Assembly: GCF_002837145.1 (NCBI RefSeq)
Contig: NZ_NWMV01000086.1
Location: 1-55,504, forward strand
Direction of reading: 5' to 3'
Length of the DNA stretch: 55,504 bases
Origin: Macromonas nakdongensis
GTDB taxonomy: Bacteria; Pseudomonadota; Gammaproteobacteria; Burkholderiales; Burkholderiaceae_C
Numbering within the stretch: the stretch's first letter is position 1; the number at the start of each line of letters is the position of its first letter. Below are positions 44,277 through 53,968 of the stretch, piece after piece. A program made the position numbers and the translations under genes. The notes beneath the pieces were generated by a model, which worked only from the letters and a program-made list of their open reading frames with translations, did not search any database and was not told the DNA's origin.

Positions 44277-44675
44277 GTTGTCGTCTCCTGTGGTTCCGGC
44301 CACCCACCCCCAGTCGCCGGCCACCGCTGCATCAAAGTCGGCCGCCAGGGACTTGCCCCCGTCGATTGCCGGCCCGTTTTTGTCGTTTCCTTGCGTCATA
44401 TTGTCGTTTTCTTCGTGTGTGCCATCAATACATGCAAAGACTTCGCCAGTGCAGGAAAACCCTCGGTTCGGCCCAATTGCGCCCCACTGGAACACCCCAC
44501 ACCGCCCAAAACGGACAAGATCCACCACGCATGCTCCATACTGGAACACTTCGTGTCCCCATGGAGCAGCCGGATGGCCCGCACCTGCGCAATCGCGGCG
44601 GTGGCACAGGGGGCAAGCTCGGTGGCACGCATATTGCCCTGTTGGGTGCGATTCAAAACCCAGGAGACTTTGTCC
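44277..44675. other. Divergent control region between the activator and pedF
   Basis: About 400 nt. It holds the direct repeat ACTGGAACAC at 44486-44495 and 44540-44549 (54 bp apart), the second copy extended to GGAACAC-TTC-GTGTCCC, and the sigma-54 promoter at 44623. The repeats are the natural candidates for activator sites here. The stretch 44277-44399 could also be the activator's N-terminal extension. Confidence 0.6.
44623..44638 (+). promoter_or_regulatory. Sigma-54 promoter of pedF
   Basis: TGGCACGCATATTGCC fits TGGCACG-N4-TTGC with exact GG-N10-GC spacing. The predicted start is near 44648, leaving a 28-nt leader with CAGGAGA before ATG 44676. It is almost identical to the dehydrogenase promoter at 31719. 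Confidence 0.88.
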
Positions 44676-45167
44676 ATGCACCCCATCCACACCTTCCGCC
44701 CCACCCTGCACCGTGCCGCCGCCGCGTTGGCCCTGGCTTTCGCCGCCGCCGGCGCCTTCGCCCATGGCGATGTCGTGCCCCAGGCGGTGGACACCAGCAC
44801 CCTGCCGCAACTCGGCAGCAAATGGCTGGACAGCAACCCATACAGCACCGGCCCTGCCCAGAAAGAGGCGCTGCGCATCGGCACCTCCGCCTACAACCAG
44901 AACTGCGCCCGCTGCCACGGCCTGGAGGCGATTTCCGGCGGCATAGCTCCCGACCTGCGCAAGTTCGACGGTGACTGCACCGGCCTGGCCGACGCCGACA
45001 AAAAGGCCGCCTGCTTCAAGGAAATGGACGATTTCTTCCTGGCCACCGTGCGCCGTGGCCGCACCCGCGACGGCCGCGTCTACATGCCCCCGTTCGAAAG
45101 CACGCTGAGCCAGGAAGCGATCTGGGCGATCCGCACCTACCTGGAAACCCGCCGCACCAACGACTGA
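44676..45167 (+). CDS. pedF: Cytochrome c-550 (PedF-like)
   Basis: 163 residues with signal ending GAFAHG. The heme motif CARCH lies near residue 74; the axial Met is expected in VYMPPFESTL. Length, the GSKWLDSNPY region and the CTGLADADKKAAC insert match the c550 cytochrome of ethanol-oxidation loci, which accepts electrons from PQQ alcohol dehydrogenase. Its own sigma-54 promoter suggests co-induction with the dehydrogenase. Confidence 0.9.
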   Translation: MHPIHTFRPTLHRAAAALALAFAAAGAFAHGDVVPQAVDTSTLPQLGSKWLDSNPYSTGPAQKEALRIGTSAYNQNCARCHGLEAISGGIAPDLRKFDGDCTGLADADKKAACFKEMDDFFLATVRRGRTRDGRVYMPPFESTLSQEAIWAIRTYLETRRTND

Positions 45168-45175
45168 CGACACAC

Positions 45176-45193
45176 AGGGCCACACGGCCCTGG
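45176..45193. repeat. Short inverted repeat between pedF and the MoxJ-like gene
   Basis: CAGGGCC-ACAC-GGCCCTG, a perfect 7-bp stem with a 4-nt loop, 9 nt past the pedF stop and without a T-tract. A transcript-stabilising or pausing hairpin is possible. Confidence 0.45.
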
Positions 45194-45246
45194 CGCGCCA
45201 CCACAGGCGCGCACCCGGACACGCACAAACACAAAAGGAGACACGC

Positions 45247-46146
45247 ATGACCGCCCACACCCCCACCCCGAACAGCCACGTCGGCGCCGGACTGCCCCGC
45301 CGCAGCCTGCTGGCCGCCTTGCCGCTGGCCCTGGCCGCGCCCTGGCTGCCGGCCCATGCCACCGAACTGCAGGACTTGGACAAGATCCGCGCCAGCGGGG
45401 CCCTGAAAGTGGCCGTGTACAAGGACAACGCCCCCTACTCCGGCGGCTCGGCCAACGAACCCACCGGCCTGGACGTGGGCTTGGCTCGGGCCCTGGCCCG
45501 TGAGCTCAACCTGCAACTCAACCTGTTGCCGTTCGACGCGGGCGAAAAAATGAACGACGACCTGCGCAACATGGTCTGGCGCGGGCACTACCTGGGTTAT
45601 GGTCCGGCCGATGTGATGCTGCACGTGCCGGTGGACAAATACTTGATCAACCAGAACCGCCAGACCCTGATCTTCGCGCCCTATGCGCGCGAGGTGCTGA
45701 CCGTGTTCCACCGTCTGGACAAGCTCAGCGGCATCCGCAGCGGCGACGACCTGCAGAGCCACACCCTGGGCGCCGAGCGCGGCAGCGGCGCGGCCAGCAT
45801 CCTGATGGGTTACCGCGGCGGCATGTTGCGCAGCCAGGTCCGCATCTTCGACAGCGGCATCGACGCGGCGCAGGCCGTGCTCAAGGGCGAGATCGAGGCG
45901 GCCTACGTCACCCGCGCACAGGCCGAATCTGCCCTCTTCACGGCCAAGGTCGAGCGGGCCGCCTTCGGCCTGACCGAACTCGGCCTGCCCGGCCTGGCCG
46001 ACAACGGCTGGCCCATCGGCATGGCCGTCAAGGTAGAAAACAAGGCCCTGGCCCTGGCCCTGGAAGCCGCGCTGCAGCGGCTGCGCGACAAGGGCGAACT
46101 GCTCGCCCTGTTCCGCGAACACGGTCTGACGATGGTCACACCCTGA
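45247..46146 (+). CDS. MoxJ-like periplasmic binding protein of quinoprotein systems
   Basis: 299 residues with a Tat/Sec-type leader (PRRSLLAALPLALAAPWLPAHA). Type II solute-binding fold: LKVAVYKDNAPYSG, EPTGLDVGLARALARELNL and AAYVTRAQAESALF. It matches proteins labelled 'quinoprotein dehydrogenase-associated ABC transporter substrate-binding', kin of MxaJ/XoxJ, which are thought to help dehydrogenase maturation rather than transport. AAAAGGAGA precedes ATG 45247. It is 79 nt after pedF and probably in its transcript. Confidence 0.87.
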   Translation: MTAHTPTPNSHVGAGLPRRSLLAALPLALAAPWLPAHATELQDLDKIRASGALKVAVYKDNAPYSGGSANEPTGLDVGLARALARELNLQLNLLPFDAGEKMNDDLRNMVWRGHYLGYGPADVMLHVPVDKYLINQNRQTLIFAPYAREVLTVFHRLDKLSGIRSGDDLQSHTLGAERGSGAASILMGYRGGMLRSQVRIFDSGIDAAQAVLKGEIEAAYVTRAQAESALFTAKVERAAFGLTELGLPGLADNGWPIGMAVKVENKALALALEAALQRLRDKGELLALFREHGLTMVTP

Positions 46147-46162
46147 GGCAGGCGACCGCGGC

Positions 46163-46184
46163 GCGGGGGCCTCTCAGCCCCCGC
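46163..46184. terminator. Hairpin between convergent transcripts
   Basis: GCGGGGGC (46163-46170) pairs with GCCCCCGC (46177-46184) and overlaps the stop codon of the minus-strand gene. It has no T-tract, so efficiency is uncertain. Confidence 0.45.
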
Positions 46185-46473
46185 CACGCTGCATGTACAG
46201 GTCGAAGCGCTTCATGAAAGCGTAGCGCTGATCGGCCGACAGGCCTTCAAAGCGGAATTCCACCTGCAAGCGCGGCATGCGCATGAGCGCGATGACGCGC
46301 GGCGGCAGTTCGGCCCAGCGCAGCCGCAGCCCTCCCGTGCCGATCTGCACCTGCGCCTCCTCGGCGCCCAGCGTCCAGGCATGCGGCCCCACGGCTTCGG
46401 GCAACCAGCCCAGCCACTCCCGCGGGGTGCAGCCCATGTCGCGCACGAAGTGCTCTGCGTAGGCCGACTGCAT
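46174..46473 (-). CDS. Small conserved protein at the end of the aor operon
   Basis: 99 residues, soluble, no Cys cluster (one Cys only). Pattern: HFVRDMGCTPREWLGWLPEAVG, LGAEEAQVQIGTGGLRLRW, PRLQVEFRFEGLSADQRYAFMKRFDLYMQ. Not a family I can name. Its position, 14 nt after the MoaD-like gene, matches the fifth, uncharacterised gene in aromatic aldehyde oxidoreductase (aorABCDE-type) operons, so a role in cofactor insertion is likely but inferred. Confidence 0.65.
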   Translation of the reverse strand: MQSAYAEHFVRDMGCTPREWLGWLPEAVGPHAWTLGAEEAQVQIGTGGLRLRWAELPPRVIALMRMPRLQVEFRFEGLSADQRYAFMKRFDLYMQRGGG

Positions 46474-46487
46474 GATGGGTGCCCGGC

Positions 46488-46739
46488 TCAGCCGCCGGCG
46501 ATGGGTGGCCAGATGGCCAGCACATCGCCGTCGGTCAGGGCACGGTCGGCCCGCGCCTCGGGCGGCACAAAGTGGCCATTGATCAGCACCAGGTGCACCA
46601 GCTTGGGCGGCAGGGCGTGGGCCTCGATCACCTGGCTCACGGTGGTACCGGGCGCCAGGTCCAGCGCGATCTGGTTGTAGCGGGCGGCGGGCGGCAAGTA
46701 GTCGCCCAGCGTGGCAAACAGCTTGAAGGTGATCTGCAT
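46488..46739 (-). CDS. MoaD/ThiS-like sulfur carrier of the aor operon
   Basis: 83 residues with a beta-grasp pattern (QITFKLFATLGDYLP, LVLINGHFV, LTDGDVLAIWPP) ending in the di-glycine IAGG needed for thiocarboxylate formation. Placed beside a tungsten-type oxidoreductase, it probably serves dithiolene formation for the tungsten cofactor (AorD-like), apart from the housekeeping MoaD. It starts 11 nt below the flavoprotein stop. Confidence 0.85.
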   Translation of the reverse strand: MQITFKLFATLGDYLPPAARYNQIALDLAPGTTVSQVIEAHALPPKLVHLVLINGHFVPPEARADRALTDGDVLAIWPPIAGG

Positions 46740-46750
46740 AGTCCCCCAGC

Positions 46751-48109
46751 TCAACGGCGGCGGGCGTCGCCGGCCCCGCTCCACTGGCCTTGCGCCTGAG
46801 CCGTCGCCAGGTAGGCCTTCATCAGCTGCGTCGGGTCTTCCTTGAGCTTGTCTTTCCACTCGCCCAGTTTGACTTTGCCTTCCACCAGGCCGCGCATCAC
46901 GCCCACGTGGTCGGTCCAACCCACGCTGTTGCAGCCCACCATCACGTCGCCCTGGAACTGCAGGCTGAGCACCTTGTGGTGCGCCGGGTCCAGCAGCTCC
47001 ACCTGCTCGCCGCCGGGCACGCCCTGCCAGTTGCCAAAGCTGGTGGAAATCAGGCCCAGCGTGTCGAGCACGTTGATCTGCGTCACGCCCTTGAGCTCGG
47101 CGCGCTTGCCCACCATGTTCATGGCGGCCACATAGGCCTGGTCCGCCGCGTTCGGCTGGATGGCGCTGACAATGGTTTTGCCGCTGACCTTGTCGAAGGC
47201 CTCGGCGCAGTCACCGGCGGCGTAAATGCCGGGCACGTTGGTCTGCATGTGCTCGTCGGTCAACACCCCCTGCAGGCAGGTGATGCCGGAGTTTTCGAGG
47301 TAGCCGATGGCCGGGCGCACCCCGGTGGCGCTGATGATCAGGTCGGCCTCGATCGTCTGCCCGGTGGACAGACGCACCCGCAGCGGCCGGTCGGCGGCCA
47401 GCGCGGCACCAGCCAGGCCCACGGCCTGCGCCAGCTTGCCCAAAATGCCGGTGGCCGGCTCGGGCGCGCGCTCAATGGCTTCCACCCGGGCGCCGGTGAA
47501 CACGCGCACGCCCTTGGCCTCGCACCACTCGCGGATCATGCCGCCGGCGGCCGGGCCCATCATGCGCGGCACCATGCGGTCGCCCATTTCCACCACGGTC
47601 AGGTCCACGCCACGCTGCTTGAGGGCCTCCATGATGATGCAGCCGATGAAGCCCGCGCCCATCTGCAACACGCGGGCGCCGGGCTGGGCCAGCTTGGCGA
47701 TTTCGCGCGCGTTCTCCAACGTCCAGCAAGGGTGGATGCCGGGCAGGTCCATGCCCGGAATCGGCGGGCGAACGGGGTGCGAGCCGGTAGCGATCAGCAG
47801 CTTGTCGAAGGACAGGGTCTGGCCGTCGTCCAGCGCCACGGTTTTGGCCGCGGCGTCCACCCGGGTCACGCGGGCGCGCACCTGGTCGATGCGCCGCTCG
47901 GTAAAGTGGCTGGCGCCCTTGCGCAGGTAGGTGCCGCGCTCGTCGATGTTGCCGATCAGCAGGTAGGGGATCGCCATGCGCGAGTACGGCGGCTCGGGCT
48001 CGTCGCCGACCAGGGTGATGCGGTCGTGCGGCGCGTGCTTGCGGATGGTTTCGGCCGCGATCACGCCGGCCGGGCCGGCGCCGAGGATGAGGTGATGGGT
48101 CATGGGCAA
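46751..48109 (-). CDS. aorC: FAD-dependent NAD(P)H oxidoreductase subunit (AorC-like)
   Basis: 452 residues. FAD site HHLILGAGPAGVIAAETI, ATG motif LLIATGSHPVRP, NAD site VLQMGAGFIGCIIMEAL, and the second FAD segment GIYAAGDCAEAF define the pyridine-nucleotide disulfide reductase fold without a redox CxxxxC. In Aromatoleum-type aldehyde oxidoreductases the third subunit passes electrons between NAD and the ferredoxin-like subunit; order here supports that. It lies about 100 nt downstream of the aorB stop. Confidence 0.88.
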   Translation of the reverse strand: MPMTHHLILGAGPAGVIAAETIRKHAPHDRITLVGDEPEPPYSRMAIPYLLIGNIDERGTYLRKGASHFTERRIDQVRARVTRVDAAAKTVALDDGQTLSFDKLLIATGSHPVRPPIPGMDLPGIHPCWTLENAREIAKLAQPGARVLQMGAGFIGCIIMEALKQRGVDLTVVEMGDRMVPRMMGPAAGGMIREWCEAKGVRVFTGARVEAIERAPEPATGILGKLAQAVGLAGAALAADRPLRVRLSTGQTIEADLIISATGVRPAIGYLENSGITCLQGVLTDEHMQTNVPGIYAAGDCAEAFDKVSGKTIVSAIQPNAADQAYVAAMNMVGKRAELKGVTQINVLDTLGLISTSFGNWQGVPGGEQVELLDPAHHKVLSLQFQGDVMVGCNSVGWTDHVGVMRGLVEGKVKLGEWKDKLKEDPTQLMKAYLATAQAQGQWSGAGDARRR

Positions 48110-48209
48110 TGGGCTCCGCGGACAATGAAAAAAGGGGTGGACAGGCGCGCGGCCTGAACCACCCCGGCCCTGTGCGCGCCAGGGGTGGCGCGGTCACAGG
48201 CGGTTCGGA

Positions 48210-50057
48210 TCACAGACCCAGGCGGGCCTTGGTGTCGGCGGTCGGGCGGCCTTCGGTGTCCCAGCCACGCACCGCGTAGTACTTGGGCAACATCTCGGGC
48301 AACTTGTTCACCAGGCCTTTGGCCGGGCCGGTCTGGGCCGGCTCGTTCAGCAGGCGCGGCGGCAGGTTGTCGTCCTTGGCGGTGAAGCCGGCGGCGTTGT
48401 TGAACTCGCGCTCCATGTTCCAGATGCGCTCACCGATCTTTTCCAGCTCCTCGGTGGTGTACTCGTCGCCACAGGCGGCGGCCACTTGCGGTGCCACATC
48501 GGCCAGGCCCCAAGCAAAGCTGGTGAAAATACAGATGCCGGCCGAGTCGAAGGCGGCGGTCGCGTCTTGGAAGGCTTTGACCAGTTCCGGCTTGCCGTCG
48601 GCGGTCAGCGGGTCGGTCTTGACCGGGATGCCCAGCACCTCGGAGGCCACGGTGTAGCTGCGCAGGTGGCAGGCGCCGCGGTTGGAGGTGGCGTAGGTCA
48701 GGCCCATGCCCTGGATGCCGCGCGAGTCGTAGGCCGGGAATTCCTGGCCCTTGACGCTCATGGACAGCTCGGGATGGCCGTACTTCTCGCACAGGCGCTT
48801 GGAGCCCCGGCCGATCTCTACGCCAAAACCCACGCCGTTGGCGGTCATGTCGGCCAGTTCGCATAGCGCCTGGGCCGAGCCGAACGGCGCCTCGATGCCG
48901 ATCTGCTCCTTGGTGAGCACGCCCATCTCGTACAGCTCCATCACCGCGCCGATGGTAGCGCCGAAGCTGATCGGGTCCATGCCCTGCTCGTTGCAAATGG
49001 TGTTGGCGTACTGCAGCGCTTCCAAGTCGTTCACGCCGTTGGCCGCGCCCAGCGCCCAGGCCGCTTCGTACTCCAGACCGCCGGTGGCACCCCAGTACTG
49101 CGGCTTGTTCTGCACGCTGAAGTGGTTCTGGTCGATCTTGCTGATGCGGCCGCACGCAATGGTGCAACCGAAGCAGGCCTGGTTGGTCACCAGCTGGGCC
49201 TTGCCGTCGCTCGCGCGCGGCGTGGCCATGGCTTCGGCGGAAATGTCCTTGGCGCCTTCGAACTGGGTGTCACGGTGGTTGCGCGTGGGCAGCGCGCCGA
49301 TCTCGTTGATCACGTTCATCAGCACCTGGGTGCCGTAGGTGGGCAGGCCCTGGCCGGTCACCGCGTTCTCGGCCAGGATCTTCTTCTTCTCGAAGGTGGC
49401 TTTCATGAAGGCCTTCGGGTCCTTCACATTGCCCACGCCCTTGGTGCCGCGCACCGCGATCGCCTTCAGGTTCTTGCTGCCAGCCACGGCGCCCACGCCG
49501 GAACGGCCGGCCGCGCGGTGCAGGTCGTTGACGATGGCCGCGTACAGCACCTGGTTCTCACCGGCCAGGCCGATGGAGGAGATGCGCAGCAGCGGGTCCT
49601 GCAGGCTGGTCTTGAGGATTTCCTCGGTGTCCCACACCGACTTGCCCCAGAGGTGCGAGGCGTCGCGCAGTTCGACCTGGTCGTCGTTAATGTAGAGGTA
49701 GACCGGCTTCGGGCTGGCGCCTTCGAAGATCACCATGTCCCAACCGGCCGATTTGAACTCGGCGCCCCAGTAGCCGCCCGAGTTGGAGCAGGCGATGGCG
49801 CCGGTCAGCGGCCCTTTGGTGATGACGGTGTAGCGGCCACCGGTGGAGGCCATGGTGCCGGTCAGCGGGCCGGTGGCCCAGATGATTTTGTTTTCAGGCG
49901 ACAACGGATCGACTTTGGGGTCGACCTCTTCGACCAGGTATTTGCTGCCCAGGCCACGCGAGCCCAGGTAAGCGTGCGCCCACTGCATGTTCAGCGGTTC
50001 GCGTTGGATGGTGCCGTTCGTCAGGTTGACGCGGAGGATTTTTCCAGCCCAGGACAT
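48210..50057 (-). CDS. aorB: Tungsten-type aldehyde:ferredoxin oxidoreductase, catalytic subunit
   Basis: 615 residues, typical for AOR. Oxidises aldehydes to acids at a bis-pterin tungsten centre with a nearby 4Fe-4S cluster. Visible: MSWAGKILRVNLTNG start, the pterin-contact GRYTVITKGPLTGAIACSNSGG region near residue 73, LHRAAGRSGVGAVAGSKNLKAI, and NQACFGCTIACGR carrying cluster ligands near residue 290, with a further Cys in DSAGICIFTSF. Operon partners (ferredoxin subunit, flavoprotein, MoaD-like protein) and the nearby tungstate transporter favour W over Mo. Confidence 0.94.
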   Translation of the reverse strand: MSWAGKILRVNLTNGTIQREPLNMQWAHAYLGSRGLGSKYLVEEVDPKVDPLSPENKIIWATGPLTGTMASTGGRYTVITKGPLTGAIACSNSGGYWGAEFKSAGWDMVIFEGASPKPVYLYINDDQVELRDASHLWGKSVWDTEEILKTSLQDPLLRISSIGLAGENQVLYAAIVNDLHRAAGRSGVGAVAGSKNLKAIAVRGTKGVGNVKDPKAFMKATFEKKKILAENAVTGQGLPTYGTQVLMNVINEIGALPTRNHRDTQFEGAKDISAEAMATPRASDGKAQLVTNQACFGCTIACGRISKIDQNHFSVQNKPQYWGATGGLEYEAAWALGAANGVNDLEALQYANTICNEQGMDPISFGATIGAVMELYEMGVLTKEQIGIEAPFGSAQALCELADMTANGVGFGVEIGRGSKRLCEKYGHPELSMSVKGQEFPAYDSRGIQGMGLTYATSNRGACHLRSYTVASEVLGIPVKTDPLTADGKPELVKAFQDATAAFDSAGICIFTSFAWGLADVAPQVAAACGDEYTTEELEKIGERIWNMEREFNNAAGFTAKDDNLPPRLLNEPAQTGPAKGLVNKLPEMLPKYYAVRGWDTEGRPTADTKARLGL

Positions 50058-50076
50058 GTTCTTGCTCCTTACCCGA

Positions 50077-50550
50077 TCAGGCCGCGGCCTGGTTGCCCAA
50101 TTTGTCGGCCCACTGCTTCATCTTGTCCATGCCGGTCCAGTTGGCATCGATGAAGGTGATGGCCCCGGTCGGGCAGGCTTCGGCACAGGCCGGTTCGCCG
50201 CCGCACAGGTCGCACTTCTGCACCTTGCCGGTTTCCTGCACGTAGTTCACCGTGCCGAAGGGGCAGGCGATGGTGCAGACCTTGCAGCCGACACAGGTGG
50301 TTTCGCTCACCACCTTGGCCCCGGTGACTTTGTCCACCGTGATGGCCTCGACCGGGCAGGCGTGCAAGCACCAGGCCTCGTCGCACTGGGTGCAGGTGTA
50401 GGGCACCTTCTTGCCGGTGTGGTGGAAATCGAACACCTTGATGCGCGACTTGGACGTCGCGTAGGTGCCGTAATTTTCGAAGGAACAGGCCATTTCGCAC
50501 TGCAGGCAGCCGGTGCATTTGTCCGGGTTGATGTGCAGAACTTTCTGCAT
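50077..50550 (-). CDS. aorA: Four-cluster ferredoxin-like electron-transfer subunit
   Basis: 157 residues with 16 cluster-type Cys in four groups: CTGCLQCEMAC, CTQC...CLHAC, CVGCKVCTIAC and CDLCGG...CAEAC, i.e. four 4Fe-4S sites as in HycB/AorA. It links the tungsten subunit to the flavoprotein. First gene of the operon; ATG 50550 has AGGAGAAG upstream. Confidence 0.92.
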   Translation of the reverse strand: MQKVLHINPDKCTGCLQCEMACSFENYGTYATSKSRIKVFDFHHTGKKVPYTCTQCDEAWCLHACPVEAITVDKVTGAKVVSETTCVGCKVCTIACPFGTVNYVQETGKVQKCDLCGGEPACAEACPTGAITFIDANWTGMDKMKQWADKLGNQAAA

Positions 50551-50626
50551 GGAGCTTCTCCTGTTGGGGTGGGGGCACGGCCACCTATGCACAGCCGTAC
50601 TTATGAACACGTTTGCATGGCGATTG

Positions 50627-50714
50627 TTAAAGCAGCCCGGGCGTTTGGGTTCAGGGAAATCCCTAGGACGCCCGCACCCGACGCACTTATTCTCAAATTG
50701 AAACACTGCTTTAA
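50627..50714. repeat. Inverted repeat in the aor divergent control region
   Basis: TTAAAGCAG (50627-50635) and its exact reverse complement CTGCTTTAA (50706-50714), 70 nt apart, flank the region between aorA and the regulator. The right arm touches the regulator's ATG. It is a candidate operator pair for that regulator. Confidence 0.5.
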
Positions 50715-51886
50715 TGGCGAAAACACGGCAACATGCGGGCCTGCCGCCCGCGCCACCGCCCACACCCATGCACACCGGACTGCCCGCCCCCGCCTCGCCC
50801 ACCCCCCAGGACCGACTGGCCGGCATCGAACGCGCCCGCCAGGCCCTTCTGGAACGCGCACCGGGCGAGCCCGCTCCCTGGCTGCCTCCGTGGATCGGAC
50901 GTTCCTGGCGGCGTTGCCTGGACCTGGGCCTGCAGCCGCAGCAGCGCGTGCAGTTCGAGGCGGTGTCGGCCCCCGCCGTCAAGCGCGCCATCGAAGCCAA
51001 CCAGTCGTTGCTGCGCGCGGCCGCCCCGGTGATCCGCTCGCTGGCACGCGCCATGGCCGACACCCGTTACTTCGCCATCCTGACCGACGCGCAGGGCGTG
51101 GTGATCGACGTCAACGGCCCGATCGACCGGCAGGACCCGAGTGCCAGTGCCATCGCCCGGGTGGGGGTGAACCTCTCGGAGCAGGCGGTGGGCACCACCG
51201 CCATTGGCGCCACGCTGGCCGAGGGGCTGCCGGTGTGGCTGCACCGGGGCGAGCACTTCTTCGACGACACCAGCGTCTACAGTTGCGCCGGGGCCCCGCT
51301 GTTCGGCCCCGACGGCCAGTGCATCGGCATGCTCGACCTCACCGGCATCCACGTGCCGGAACGCCCCGCCCTCAAGCACCTGGTGACCCAGTCGGCGCGC
51401 AGCATCGAAAACGCGCTCACGCTGGCGCAGCCACACCACCTGCTGCTGCGCCTGAACTGGCCCGGCCGGGTGCTGGGGGAGGACAGCGACGGCCTGGTCG
51501 GCCTGGACGCAGACGGCCGCATCACCGCGGCCAACCGCGCGGCCATCGACATGCTCAACCTGGTGCCCGGCCAGGACTGGCCGCACGCCTGCGACGTGTT
51601 CGCGGTGCCCACCGGGGCCCTGTTCGACGCCGCCCGGCAGCAGCGGGGCGCGGTGGAGCAGCCGCTGTGGTGCGGGCTGCGGCTGCAGGTGCTGGCCCAG
51701 CCCAGCGGGGTGCAGGACGGGGGGGCCTCGATCCACCCCGCCAGCAACTACGGCGTGCCGCTGAAACAGGTGGAATCCGCCCTGATCCGCAAGGCGGTGG
51801 AGGATGCCCAGGGCAATGTGGCCGAGGCCGCGCGGGCGCTCGGCATCAGCCGGGCCACGGTGTACCGCAAGCTGGAACGCCGCTGA
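50714..51886 (+). CDS. AcoR-like regulator lacking the AAA+ domain (GAF + PAS + Fis HTH)
   Basis: 390 residues. GAF-type sensor about 85-235 with VNLSEQAVGTTAIGATL and FDDTSVYSCAGAPLFGPDGQ, as in AcoR proteins; a PAS-like segment about 255-320 (GLVGLDADGRITAANRAAID); then directly a Fis-type HTH (GNVAEAARALGISRATVYRK). The ATPase and GAFTGA region is missing without frameshift, so it cannot drive sigma-54 open-complex formation and may act on sigma-70 promoters or as a repressor. Divergent from the aor operon. Start uncertain: ATG 50714 or 50768, neither with a ribosome site. Confidence 0.85.
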   Translation: MAKTRQHAGLPPAPPPTPMHTGLPAPASPTPQDRLAGIERARQALLERAPGEPAPWLPPWIGRSWRRCLDLGLQPQQRVQFEAVSAPAVKRAIEANQSLLRAAAPVIRSLARAMADTRYFAILTDAQGVVIDVNGPIDRQDPSASAIARVGVNLSEQAVGTTAIGATLAEGLPVWLHRGEHFFDDTSVYSCAGAPLFGPDGQCIGMLDLTGIHVPERPALKHLVTQSARSIENALTLAQPHHLLLRLNWPGRVLGEDSDGLVGLDADGRITAANRAAIDMLNLVPGQDWPHACDVFAVPTGALFDAARQQRGAVEQPLWCGLRLQVLAQPSGVQDGGASIHPASNYGVPLKQVESALIRKAVEDAQGNVAEAARALGISRATVYRKLERR

Positions 51887-51904
51887 AGCGGCGACCCTCA
51901 GGCC

Positions 51905-52270
51905 TCAGGCCTGCCGTTCCAGCGCTGCCAGTTCCTCGGCCGTGAACACGCGCGAGCGGGTGTGAAAGGCCTTGCCCTCCGGCCCTTCGAGCGAGAAGGT
52001 GCCGCCATGGCCCTCGATCACGTCGATGATGAGCTGGGTGTGGCGCCAGTACTCGTACTGCGCCTTGCCGATGTAGAAAGGGCAGCCACCGATGTCGCCC
52101 AGGTACACGTCGCCGGCACCGGTGGTGATTTCGCCCAGCAGGTAGCAGTTGGCCGCGCTGTTGTCGCAGCAGCCCCCGCTCTGGTGGAACATGAGACCGG
52201 GGCCGTGCTTGGCCTTGAGAAATTCGATGAGTTCGACCGCGGCCGGCGTGGCGATGACTTTATCGACCAT
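51905..52270 (-). CDS. DUF779 protein, aldehyde-dehydrogenase companion
   Basis: 121 residues. FHQSGGCCDNSAANCYLLGE holds three Cys and precedes GDVYLGDIGGCPFYIG, then YEYWRHTQLIIDVIEGHGG and FSLEGPEGKAFHTRSRVFT, all matching DUF779. Members sit next to AcoD/ExaC-type aldehyde dehydrogenases, as here; their function is unknown and metal binding by the Cys set is possible. ATG 52270 has CAGGAGACAC upstream. Confidence 0.88.
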   Translation of the reverse strand: MVDKVIATPAAVELIEFLKAKHGPGLMFHQSGGCCDNSAANCYLLGEITTGAGDVYLGDIGGCPFYIGKAQYEYWRHTQLIIDVIEGHGGTFSLEGPEGKAFHTRSRVFTAEELAALERQA

Positions 52271-52332
52271 GGTGGTGTCTCCTGCTTGTGTTGGTGGGCA
52301 CGCGCTGCCTCGTGACATTCACGCACCCAGTA

Positions 52333-52408
52333 GCGCAACAACCGGGCCGGGCCATCGCCGATTTCTGGTACCCCAGCATGAGGCGATGGCCCGGCCCGGG
52401 TGTTGCGC
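52333..52408. repeat. Long inverted repeat between aldehyde dehydrogenase and DUF779 genes
   Basis: Two 27-nt arms, 52333-52359 (GCGCAACAACCGGGCCGGGC...) and 52382-52408, match as reverse complements with one mismatch around a 22-nt loop that itself contains CTGG...CCAG. It lies 39 nt past the dehydrogenase stop on the minus-strand transcript and has no T-tract. Confidence 0.85.
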
Positions 52409-52447
52409 GGAGTCACGCCAAAGAGACATGACTCCACCAGCCAAGGA

Positions 52448-53968
<1,521 letters not shown>

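Noticed and set aside
44400-45428. Upstream extension of the sigma-54 activator frame across pedF
   Set aside because: The frame is open by chance on the opposite strand of pedF; activator homology begins only after the ATG at 44276 with its good ribosome site.
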